Part shown: piece by piece, positions 38,345 to 50,106 of the stretch | Position numbering within the stretch: position 1 is the first letter of the stretch | How the letters are laid out: each line of letters starts with the position of its first letter | DNA from: Opisthorchis felineus | Lineage: Eukaryota; Platyhelminthes; Trematoda; Opisthorchiida; Opisthorchiidae | Assembly: GCA_004794785.1 (NCBI GenBank) | Contig: SJOL01009883.1 | Location: 596,778 to 660,777 of the forward strand | Direction: 5' to 3' | DNA length: 64,000 nucleotides | Notes under the pieces: model-generated | The model's input: the letters and a program-made list of their open reading frames with translations, nothing else | Told to the model about the DNA's origin: nothing | Databases searched by the model: none | Translations under genes and position numbers: made by a program

Positions 38345-40395
38345 AGATCTGAAAATTCGCACTCCGTGTTACAACTAACATGCACTTGCGGCGCCAATAT
38401 AGAAAGAGATAAGTGCTAATCGCTTGGTTTGACACTATTTTGACTTAGTTACACAAAATATCAAAGTGACCGAACATGGCATTTTGCGCCTTGTTCGAGG
38501 AAGAAAATCGATCGGATTTGTAACAGTGGAGAGGAGTAATTTGAAGAAGATAACGGTCGTAATCGGCTGCTGTAGTGTTGTTTAACGGGGTCCCACTGTA
38601 TCCTGCTATTCTAGTGGTCATCAAATTTATTTTATAACAACCAACCAGCCAATCTCAACGTTGTCGTTGTTGAACATCGAGGCTTCAATATCATACGGCC
38701 ATAATTAACTTGTAAATAAAAATGGCTACGGAAAGCACTTCGAGCTAGCCAGGTACAGGCACCCAGAAGAAGACGCATGCGATTGGATAGAAACTGGCGA
38801 CACAAACGGCAGCGACATCGGTTAGAAATAATATTCTGCTGTTTCTCCAGCCTACCACGGGAAGGGCCATGTAGATCACGCACTGAAAGTACACAGACAT
38901 TTCTCATCTGCCCTTGCTCTACGCTTGCCCCACTGTGGACTAGATATGAAAGGTAGCACTTTCTGGTGGACTTGACTTAGCATTTGCAATACTTGACCAG
39001 ACTACTGTCGATTTTATTGCTGGACACATTCTGATGCACAAATGTACATCCATTTGTGTCGTTGCGGATTTGTTGGCACTAGTCTATTTCAGCGACGATT
39101 TTGGAACAGCGGCTTTCAATGACCTAAAGACGCCTATATATCGTTGCTCACGGAAGAAACGTCTCATTAAACACGACGTGCTGCAACCCATTGTACACAT
39201 TCATTGGAATTGTGGGATAGGACGCCGTAGCTGCGTGCATCTCTAAGTGACAGACACTCGGAGCCCTGTAGACTAGTCCATTGACCTGATCTGTCGCCAG
39301 TCTGTCCGAACTGATTAAACCGTTAGATTAGCTAAAAAGCTTCACTGGCTTAGGAACCTCAGCCTGAGTTTTCAGCAATGCTTAATGTCTGCATACCATA
39401 AACATGACTTTACGTATTGCAGGCGAAGTGCCCATGGCGGAATGAATGTGGACCGACCATCCAGAATCACGTTCTTCTCTGACTTTTAAAAGGTGCGAAC
39501 GATGTCATCCAGTTATTTAAGGTTGATAAGGTTTTCACTAACAGCTATTCAAACAGTGGGGTTTTGAAGACCATCCAGTGTTTTCCCAAGTATCTCTTCG
39601 ATCACAGAACTGGATGGGAATGGGAAGATTGCGTATCCATGCCAGGCACCAAACTAGCACTCTCTAGTTTATGGGGATCTTTATTGACCTATCTGGGCCT
39701 CTGGTCTATTTTTTAACTATAAACAAGACTGACTGTATTGCTGAAAATTACTTCTACACTTTGGCTGCGACATAGTGCAACAGTAAAGTAGTTGGTGTAT
39801 AGTTACGCTTGCCTAACAAGTGCATCTTGATAAAGCGGATTGCTTACTTTTCCTGATGATAACCTAAAAATTGTGGAGATCTAAAGATTCTCTTGTATCA
39901 AGCCGACACATGTGGTGCATACCATGTGATGCGGCAGACACCAGATGTATTCGACTTCCCCGCCTTTATGTGAGTAAATTAGATGTCATCTGGGAAGTTA
40001 ATGTACACGGCACCAGCTACTCTAACAATTCATCGGAAATACGTTTTCTGGTAAGCAGACGTCCCAGAAACAAACTGACTGACAGAGTGGTTAGGATAAC
40101 TATTCACATGTGATACTATTCAGAAAAGTGGCTGCACCACTAGTTAAGATAAAAACCAGGGTACATATTTGATTTTTGGATGCCCTAGTGAAAATGAGCT
40201 AACAGACTGAGCTAAAATAGCAGGCTGATCAGTGCTTGGAGTTCCGCGTTCAGTCTAAAATGCATGGAAAATTTCTGTGCTCAAACTTGATTACTGATTA
40301 GTGCCAGCAACTTATTTGCACAACCTGCTCAGGTTTGTAATCGTTTTGGGATTTGTGTTCATGTTAACTGAGTCACATTGACCCGACAACAGGCG
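38345..40395. other. Unassigned intergenic sequence
   Basis: Only short domain-less open frames are present, for example 38632-38907 minus (91 codons) and 39871-40113 plus. Confidence 0.4.
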
Positions 40396-40435
40396 ATTCG
40401 ATTACAACACTGGAAGTTAAAGTGCCCGTGTAAAC

Positions 40436-40500
40436 TTACTGTGGATGAAACGTTTGCAATCAAATTGCCCAGCTCAGTGAACAAGCCAAAGACCATATAA
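40436..40500 (+). repeat. PLE terminal-arm fragment
   Basis: GATGAAACGTTTGCAATC is shared exactly with the PLE 3' arm (22796-22813). A diverged TTGCCCAGCTCAGTGAACA follows, equivalent to CTGCCAAGCTCGGCGAACA. The GAAACGTTT core end of the hammerhead-like motif is preserved, but the upstream core box is not recognisable. This is another solitary terminal fragment. Confidence 0.65.
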
Positions 40501-40519
40501 GAAACAGTTATTTTGGTAC

Positions 40520-43250
40520 GTGAATAATTGACGCGAGTTGCCTTACACAAATAAGAAAACGAGTGGTTGCGAGTTAATCAGTTGGTACCCTTTACATGTA
40601 AACAGTAAATTCCGTGAATGAAGCTAGCGACTGAAAATAGGTTTGTCACCGGTTTTTACTCCTGGGTTAACTGGACCAAACTCAAAGGTCTGTCCGATGC
40701 ACCTCTGTCAAGAGTCAAACTACCGACAAGTAACCCTGCAGCGTTTGACAAGGGATTTTCACACTCCAAACAACATCTTAATTCCAAGATTAAGCACACG
40801 AACTCTCGAGAATTTACAACTGATTCCTTTAGAAATGATTTTCAGAAAAGTCTGACGAAGGGCTTCTGACTACCCCAGACTGAGGGTATCATCTCCACCA
40901 AAGAAAAGTATAACAAGTTTCACAGCCTCATGTGCCTCTCAACAGGGCGCGGTGTTCCTCTGGCGTATTCTCTGGACTCCTTGAGAGAAAATTGTGCCCT
41001 ACCACAAAGTCACTGAATAACGTTTTGAAATCAACTGGAATGTTAAGGACCGCGCTTACTGATTTTCTGGTCAGCAGGCGCAGTAGCTTGTGCCCAAACT
41101 TTTCGCTGAACTTCGCTGAACTCAACACCCAATTCACGCCGCTTTATTTGGCACATTTTCTGCCTCTAGAATGTGCCCCAAATTAAACTGTTGTTGTTTC
41201 CATTATGTGGTCTCATATCTCAATGGGAGTACCCTGATGACGAATCGGTTGCGGCTAGGACTTTTTGGTTGATTAATATGCTCGGTTGCAAAATATTTAA
41301 GTGTCTGTTTGGAAGTTGTACTTGCAGCTGTATCACGCCATCGTAACCTTCACCCTCGGGTACATATATCTTTGGTTTGGTGTGCCAGCTGTACAAGCCA
41401 TGACCCAGGAATTTCAATTATTATCACAATGAGGTTTCAGTTCTCAACTTAAAGATGGCCTAACGTTGACCGATGAGTTGAAAAAGGAATTCATGTGTGT
41501 CCCTGACTAAAACTCAGGCCAATTATTTTACTGTAATATTCACATTTTAATCTTGCTGTCCTACCAACCTAGAACTGTAGTGATAATTATGTCCCTGTTA
41601 TCTGATTGCAGTTAAATGTTATTTTCTGTTAATTCTGAAGATATGTCACGTTACGTTGTCACATTCCATGCCTGTTTTACAGAACAGAGAAATACAATCG
41701 GCGAGTTTATGGACTTAGGAACTATCCGTGTTATTGCAATTCTTAGCCTACTGATTTAAATCTATGTTTTGTGTGCCTTTAAGTCAAATAATCTGAATTG
41801 TCCCTCTATGTCTGTCTGGAAAACGGATATTTCAAAGCAGTTATCGGATACTTTTCATCCTTATATGCAAACCAAAACTGTTTTACGCTCAACGTATGTG
41901 GCCCTAAGCAAATTTTCTTTGGATTTCCACATTTCATTTGCGGTAACCCCTGGCTCTTTATTACTCCTGCCAGCGAATTTAGCCAAGAAGTATTCCACTA
42001 AATTTTTTGAATAATCAAAATTTACCTTGCTACATCCTTTCCTATTCTAGCCCCTGTGCGTTGGCAAGCAACGGTGTGCTATTGTATGATTGATTCATTC
42101 ATGTCTGTACCCTCTGGTTAGTGGGTATCAAATTCAAAAACACTGGAATTTTACCCTTGGAGCACCATGAACATTGCGCAAGTTAAGCGCAGCTCAAGAC
42201 TAATCGCGATCAAGCTAACAAAGTGAAGCCCGAATTAGGACGCAAAATGATCTCTCGGGACTGCGTGATTCCACGAACATCTGCCTTGACTTATATGTTT
42301 GGAAAACCTAAACGTTTGACAACTAAGAGAACCGAATAAAAAACAAGAATATGAGTTAGCCACAGTGGCGTTTTGTGGACTATATAGAACGTAGGCATCG
42401 TTTCAAAGCAAATGTCACCAAACTAAATAATCCAGGAAATTCTAATAAAGTAAAGATGAGGAGACGTCTTTAAAAGTGCACTTGTGTTTATCGCAGATGG
42501 TTGCATTAACCGAATGTAAGCAACCTAGTTCATGCCAAATGTGAAAAATACAGTGAAGCTTAGTTACGGTGTACTGAATAAATTATTGCTTGCTTGTTAT
42601 CAGAATTATCTTCAGTGTAGTTAAAACGCGTTTCCTCTCAATGAACTGAACTTGTGTTACATGTGGAGCGTACAAAAACGATTACTCATCGATTTGAATA
42701 GAAGAAAGCGTGCCATCCGAAGGAGCTAAGATTCCCAGAACCTCCTGTGTCCTGATCCAATGAATAGCTACTTCGCCTGCAGTAAACCAAAAACAACACA
42801 CAAAAATGGAGAAGCAACAATGGAAAAATATAATATGTTTTCGCATTGTTTCGCAGTAGCCTTTAAACCCGATAGAGACAAGAATCCAAGCAACAAAACA
42901 CGACTCGAATATCACGAACATATAGAAGAACATTGGCATCAGAGAAAACGAACGCCACAAGTCACGATTTGAGCCCATTTTTCTCAGCAGTTGTGTATTT
43001 TTATCGGAATTCATGCATGTGAAATCGTTCTCCAGGACCAATCAAGCATAAGAAACATCCTTATTGTTCTCCCACGCAAGATAAACAAATCGATAATCCT
43101 TCCAATAGTTGAACGTGGCCTTTGTGCTAGTACCATTGATTAGCACCAGAACGTCCAGATTTATTTACTTTTAAAACCTAATGACATATGCAGATCCCCG
43201 TTAGTGTGTTTCGAATCTAGAATTGGGTGTGATTGTCTATAGTTTAATCC
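40520..43250. other. Unassigned intergenic sequence with a few longer open frames
   Basis: Overlapping frames at 40618-40869 and 41769-42014 lack domains. A 119-codon minus-strand frame (42682-43041) is listed separately. A partial tandem CTTCGCTGAA lies near 41102. Confidence 0.35.
42682..43041 (-). CDS. Unrecognised 119-codon open frame with hydrophobic segments
   Basis: It is one of the longest open frames outside mobile elements. The translation contains two hydrophobic runs, MPMFFYMFVIFESCFVAWIL and IIFFHCCFSIFVCCFWF, either of which could span a membrane. There is no known motif, and neither codon use nor splice sites give support. A plus-strand frame overlaps it. It may be an exon or simply chance. 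Confidence 0.15.
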   Translation of the reverse strand: MVLENDFTCMNSDKNTQLLRKMGSNRDLWRSFSLMPMFFYMFVIFESCFVAWILVSIGFKGYCETMRKHIIFFHCCFSIFVCCFWFTAGEVAIHWIRTQEVLGILAPSDGTLSSIQIDE

Positions 43251-43368
43251 TGATGATGGTGATGATTGTGCAGATGAAGATGATGAGGATGATGATAACG
43301 ATGATGACCATGCTGCTACTGATGGTGACGACAGTGATGCTCATGAAGGTGGTGGTGATGTTGATGTC
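43251..43368 (+). repeat. GAT-rich imperfect trinucleotide repeat
   Basis: GATGAT, GATGGT and GATGAA units dominate about 118 bases with frequent substitutions. In one frame it encodes a Met-rich stretch, in another Asp-rich. It resembles the GATGAT-type tail of the LINE family at 59-62 kb, but no LINE sequence was found next to it. Confidence 0.75.
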
Positions 43369-43371
43369 GAT

Positions 43372-43704
43372 TATGCATTCTTGTTCCTTGACTTTGCAGC
43401 AATATGGGTGCCGGGTACATGTTGTAATTCAGGCGATCAATGATGTGATTTCAGACATCTCCAAATATCTCACTTAGTGTTTACACAGTGCAAGTACTTA
43501 CGTACAGGTCTGTAATGGTATAAGTCATTGACAACTTTTTTTCAAGGATTCCCCGTCCTATTATCCTTTTTTTTTCGGGGGAAAACGATATCAATTTCTT
43601 AACTATTCGTGGAATAAAAAATCAAAATAAAGTTCAGCGAAAGCTCAAATAACAAATAGAAGGAGGAATTCTCAGAAATACAAACGATTATGACCAACAA
43701 AATG
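43372..43704. other. Unassigned intergenic sequence
   Basis: An oligo-T tract followed by GGGGG lies near 43568-43580. Nothing else was recognised. Confidence 0.4.
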
Positions 43705-43707
43705 GAC

Positions 43708-43800
43708 AATGAATCACTGGTTCACTGGTTGAGGCAAAACTTACTGACCGAAAGGTCCTCGTTTCAAAACTAACCTCTGCATCTCGATTACTCCTGTCTA
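43708..43800 (+). repeat. tRNA-derived SINE-like unit
   Basis: GGTTCACTGGTTGAGGC (43719-43735) resembles an A box, and CGTTTCAAAACTAACC (43760-43775) a decayed B box. CTGACCGAAAGGTCCT lies between them as in tRNA anticodon and variable arms. The spacing fits a tRNA-derived head. It is diverged and probably inactive. Confidence 0.45.
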
Positions 43801-43809
43801 GACTTGGAT

Positions 43810-46800
43810 AACTTGGTACTATCTTGGGCGAAAGGGTGATACATCTGATTCATGTTTATTGTGTTATTATTGTTATTAGTAAGTAAACCATATGATTATC
43901 GGGAATTTTCTAGGAATCCAATCGCTGAGTTGTGTATTGTTCTTTTTACATTCTCGATAGCAGTCACCACACAAATGATTGGCGACTAATTTGCTGCTGT
44001 TAACAAGTGTTCCGTTGGGACATATACAGACTGCTTACGCATCTGTCTGAACACCCCTGCCTCGTTAATGATGATGATGTACCTGACACTATGGTCGGCA
44101 AACATCCCTCTCTACGTGGTTTTCTACTTTTCTCGGGGATCATCCATCTTGTTCGGTGACGTGTGAAGTGTCTAACAGCAGACAGCGTGGGTACCAGGTT
44201 TGTGCAAGCATTAGAAGAAGAAAGGATGACCTTTACACATTTACAAACAACCGATTTTTATCACACACCAACCACAGGCTACCCATCTACACTCAATGTT
44301 CCAACATGAATTGGTCTGATTTCTAAACGGACGTACTGACCTAGAAAAGGCTTTTGTCTGACAAGTTCAAACAACCATTTCTTCCGACATACTAACTTCA
44401 GGTTGTTCGGAACACGATTATCTATATAGACGGTACACCAAAAATATGGAAGCAATGACAATGCACATGGATTTTCAGTGATAAGACGATTAAGGTCTAG
44501 ACAGTGATGAATTGCTTGATGCCCACAAAACAGTGTACGGCCCACGCCTTATTGTGTGCCTCTTGTATGCCTGTTTTGTTTGTCCCGTTCCCCATCACCA
44601 GTACCGTGTGGGCGAGACAGCGAGTGAGAGCCATAGCGCGTACCAAGTTGACATTCGATCAAGGTCGGATGCCATAGTTCTACCGGCCCATGCCCACTGA
44701 CTGAAAAACTGGTAGACATACATGCAAAAAAAATTTGTAAGGCACCGACCAGGAGATTGAAGTGATCTCTCATCAGCCGGGCAGTAACAAGCCTTAGGAA
44801 CTGAATCACTACCCTGTTAGCCCTGTTCGGGACACAGGGTCTTCTCGGTTATCTATCATTCTTTAAACACCACTTTATAGTGAAAATTACCCATAATTAT
44901 TCCGGTCAAAGTGGCGCGTACGAAGCAACGCGTGCCATAAAGTAGACCCCACTGAGTCTTTGAGTGTCCTTTAGAGGGAACAGTCGCATCAATTCAAACA
45001 GATTCAATCTTGCATTTTCTTCATGGCCGAAGCAATTGCTTTCAGATTTTGCAACCCTATCCTGTTTGTTAAAAGCTCTGTGTCTACGCATTTTAGCTGT
45101 AGTTGTCAAAAAAATCCTCGAGTTCATGCTCATACGTAAACCCACGGCCATACACACACTGACCAACACTACTTCCGTCACGCCTGCATCTAAAGATCAT
45201 CGAATTGGCGACCGGGGTTTAGCTGTTTAACCTCGTGCTGAACAATAGCATTGTTCCATATTTTTCCACTGTACTTTCTATGTGACGGTATGTATATACA
45301 CTTACAATTGTATTATCCTAGGAGGATTTATGCAAAAACACGTTGTGTGACCCAGAATTGCAAAAGTGATCACATTCTCTTCCAAAAGGAATTGACTTCA
45401 AGCGGCGTCTTCCAGCGTCCGTACATCTGAATCAACGTATTTTCTTCTGATCGAACAGACGTCAGACATATTGGAGGTATTCATCAAAGATCGAGATACT
45501 GTCATCGAATTCGTGCCCTACTATCTATTTTACTCACCAAGCTATCACTGGCATATCACTATCACCGGATTTGTATGCATTTCTGGATAAATTATCCAGT
45601 GTAGTGCAAACTGCGGTATACAGTTGCCAAGGTAGTTTTACTGTGATAAGTTGTCGGGGGTCACTAGTCGGATACCAAGCTGAAAAGTGATAGGCTCAGT
45701 CCAGCTACCAGCCAATAACAGCTTCGATTTGTTTGAGAAAATGTGTTAATGGTATCGCCGAGTTTGAATAAGGTTGGGTTACTTTGGTTAGCTGAACTCG
45801 GTTAAGTACACAAGTAACATAGCTAAGTAACATAGTGCAGAAATGCTCCACGGAATTCGTTTACTTGGTTAGAATACGGGCGAACAAGAGTACAGATCAT
45901 AGTGTGTAAACGTCTGGTGCAGCTGTTTATCCTTTCGGGTACCATAATAAACTCACACCTAAAAGGGAGACCAGCCAATTTATTTCAAAAACCTTAAGGA
46001 AACCAAAGCCTTAATAGTATCCATCTTTTAGGAGTCAGAATACTTTGCACATATCAGCTCGTTACCTGATGCATGTATTTGTCGTATCAAGTACAATTAC
46101 CAACCTGAGAGAAAGTCATTTCATCAAACACTTAGTCATTCCAATCCAAAGAACCTTGAGATATCCCCCTGACAACGGATTGCTATATGTGTGAATTTTT
46201 CTAGTGTTTTCAGTGGGAGTTGACGATACAATTCCTTGTCATTTATTGTGCGGTGGAGCCTCTCACCAACACACTCGCACCGTGCTTATCAGCACTCAGT
46301 TTGGACAAAACTGGTCGCCTGTCTCACCAAATCAATGCAGAGAGGACAGGCATATTGATCACTGTGAATGCTCCGTTTTTCCGCATATTCAACCTGAGCT
46401 CGTTCAGGTCGAACCTGATTAGTATGCTGTCTGAACATGAATAAACAGTGCACTAACATCCGTCTGAATCGATAGTCCCTTACAAAAAGTGTAACTGAGC
46501 CTTCCACCAAGGAGTGCATTGCTGAGGTTGACCAGTAACACAGTTGTCCCCTTCTGTCGTTGTCATCTTTTTTTTTCTTCCAGGACCCCGTGAAATTCAT
46601 GCACTTGGCAAGGTGTGATTAATGAGTGCAAATCTTCCAACACACATTTTACCTATACTGGCTGACGCACGCGCCACGTGAGAGTTACAACACCTATACG
46701 TCGTTGTCCCCGCATCCATTATGGCCACTATGATTTCTACAAGACCTTCGGTGGCTTTGGACGACTTAAAAGACCCGATTTGTCTATTCAGAAGAAATAG

Positions 46801-49800
46801 GCTAGCGCGATCAACTCGAAAGTTAGGTGGGAAAACAGGAGCGAATTTCAAGGTACGGCAATCCATTTACAAGATCCCTAAGAGGCATTTGCAACTTGTT
46901 CATTATAAGAGATGATTTCGCCACACGATCCCTAAAACCTATCCCAAATGTCATGAGGGTTTTACGTGCAAAACTCCTAAGTTTCGTGAATCTAAGAAGG
47001 ACGATACATGCAACTTTACTCAAATAGGTGGTCACCTGTAGTCCTCTTCAGGTTCTGATACACTGTTAAGTCGCCTTGATTTACAACGCTAAAATATGGT
47101 AAATATTTGCTGCTTCATTCGACTGATGGGCTTCGTAAGATTGATGTGGCTTGAAAATACTTTTGACACGTCGTTTTGTTGTAGTCTGAGTTCCTCTCGG
47201 AATTCCCACTGCTCCGCTGTAGAGCTGGGCAATCATAACGTACTCTATCCTTCCCGTTCTTTATAATAACGTTACAGATATGCGCATGCCGTAAGCTAGG
47301 GCAGAATTAATCTATTTTGGTGGTCCTTAGCTAACTAAGTTCAGTTTATATCCTTGAACTGGGACAAAATGAACTGGCTAACCTGCAAAACAAAATCCGT
47401 ATTTCCATTAAGTTCCATTAGTTTATTTCTTAACCAAGTAATTCTAAAAACCCGGACATGTTTCTACTTTTTCGGCACAAAGTCAGTCGAATCGTATTTT
47501 TTGTAATAACATGACATCCATTAGAAATTGTCTAATACTTCCAGGCAGTTTAGTCACAGACTAAAGGGAAGAAAAATATGGCTTGCAGACACAAATGATT
47601 TATTGAACGCATTTGTGAACGAAACCAGTGACAGTGACAAGGCTAATTACGGCGACCATAATCAATAAGCGGGCAGAAGTTTGCACCAAATTTTCTGATC
47701 CCAGGCGGGTCGGGCATGGATGATGGTCACACATTTCAAGGTGTCTACCTGTCTATATTTATGCATGCACAAGCCTGAAGCACTTTGCTTGGCAGTATCG
47801 ATCCAAAGATGATAGTCTCGCTTTAAGTTGTCTGTCTGATTTACCCACAAGGTCCGCGAAGTCATTGGATAACTATTTGAGTTGAACTGCTCAAGACCAA
47901 GTCAATTGGTTTCATTTACATAGTCCTGCAGCGGTATCAAATTGGAAAACTGGCGTGGCGCTCATAACTGAGTGGAGGGCAAAAGGCTTCCTAAACTAAC
48001 TACTTAACTTCAGACATCTCCTTTGGTTTGTCAAAGTTCCTGTCGTAAGTCAACCACGTTTGTTAGATTTGCCTGTCACAGACTGATACTTTCGTCCAGC
48101 CAACTTATTTGGTCACTGTTGATCTCACTCGACCTACATTCAACGTTCAGTTCGTTAGCGTTCCAGAAGAGTAAGCAGCAATAGCACTGTCCAATGGCTT
48201 GACTCGTGCAAGCTCACATCAAGCTTGCGTATGCTCGCAAATAAAAAACGACATAAATGCTACCCAGTCTTTCACGTTTACTTCGCCCGTCGATCGACAG
48301 TGCTTTGGGTATTTTTCAAAAACTAACAAAACTCGTCTAGTTTACTGGGCTAGATTAATTAAGTGCGGTGCGATTAGTGCAACTGAGCCCCTTCATTAAT
48401 TTCACAAACTGGCCTAATTGTAGCTGACAGTTTACACGTCAGCAAAGGCACGTTACCAAAATATATCACTACCTTATCGGAGGACTGTTTCGTATGCCTA
48501 CACCATCCACTAATCTTTGATAACAAACAATAGGCAACCCAGTTCAATGGAATTTATGCGACAAACACCATAGTCCTAACCGGTAAAAAACGAAGAGATA
48601 ATCTCCGTTGTATCTTGGAGACGGGCTAATCAGGAGTACCAACAGGCATTTCATGACCTGAATCCTTGGGTGGAGATAAGAGATGTGGTCCTTAACAATG
48701 GAAAAGCAAAACAAATAAAATTACTGTTTCTGGTAATTCCATCGATGAGACTATTTTTCATGATAACTGCATCAGCAAAGCATTGGTCTGATTTGATCAA
48801 CACATGCCTTCTCACACACACCAACAATGTTGTAGTGCTAAGATGACTAAATTCTCAGGTTTTGATCGCACAACTATTCGTACATGCTAGGTACTTTCGA
48901 AATGACTCGACAATAAGCAGCAGGGTTTTGCTTACCACCAAGAAGTGCGATGTGATTTAGAATCCTAAAAACCGAAAATAAATTGCTCCACTTTTAGTTG
49001 TGCAGGTCTATGGACCTATTGAATGGCTTGTATCCACCGCGGCTCAATGAAGAGCTGCTGCCTTACCTCACTTTCGGACGTTCGATGGAGTAGGGTTAGA
49101 TAATCAGTTGCAAAATGGAATCGCAATCCTATCCCTTAATTTCACGGGCTAAGAATGTGGGAGGCCAAAACCCTGGATGGTCGAAAAACCCGGTCGATAA
49201 ATTGACAGTTGACAGTGCTTCGTTCAGCGTCGTGCGCCTAGCGTTCCAGCCATCTGAAACAATACAAATCAACACGGTTGCTGACCATTAGAACCAACAA
49301 ACTTAATAATGGTAATCTCTTAAAGAAATGCCCCAGCTTTACTATCCGTGAGTTACCAAGCCACAGTCGTTCCTGGTAAGGTAATCTTTACAATAATTTG
49401 TTGCTCTACTCACCTGCACAGCTGTTTCTAGCATTATGTGGTCTTTTCGTAGACAATGTAATGACTAACATGGATGAAGTCACGTTCACCACGTGGGCTC
49501 ACATCAGGTTGCACGCAGGACCCCGTTTATCCTCACAAAACAGAGTAAGCGGACCGAATTCCTTGTCGTTTCATTCACTTTGACCGATACACTTTTTTAT
49601 CCACAATGTTTCCGAGACAATTTACAGTTTTTACCTACGGTCTCAAAAATCATAGTCGAAGTGATTTCTGAATCCACTTGTCTAGGTTTGGTCATTTTGA
49701 CAGCGAAATAAAAAAAGGAATTTTGATTAGCATTGGTTACGAACCAGCCTGTATCCTAGGGTCACCACCAATGATTTTGCTCCCCATCCGTGGTTAGCTG

Positions 49801-50019
49801 GAAGGAATTTTACGTCGGTAAACATCGAAACCTGATTTACACATTTTTGGGATTAAATTTTGAAGCCAGACCTTGTAGGTAACTGTGGCTTAATCATCCA
49901 GAAACGGTAATTTTTTCTGCACATCCGGAAACTTCACCAAAAAATATAAATTAAGCTTTAAAAGCGACTGAGAATTAAAAACGCCGAGCATCTTTCCAAT
50001 GTATTCAGGGGGAGCTGCG

Positions 50020-50024
<5 letters not shown>
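43810..50024. other. Unassigned intergenic sequence
   Basis: Many open frames under 105 codons occur on both strands, several overlapping in opposite directions (44279-44809, 44906-45230, 46204-46600, 46597-47035). None shows a recognised domain. A short AAGTAACATAG tandem lies near 45814. No structural RNA was seen. Confidence 0.35.

Positions 50025-50100
<76 letters not shown>
50025..50100 (+). repeat. Compound (TA)25(GA)13 microsatellite
   Basis: TA repeats run 50025-50074 and switch directly to GA repeats at 50075-50100 without interruption. A minus-strand open frame across it is an artefact of the repeat. Confidence 0.97.
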
Positions 50101-50106
<6 letters not shown>

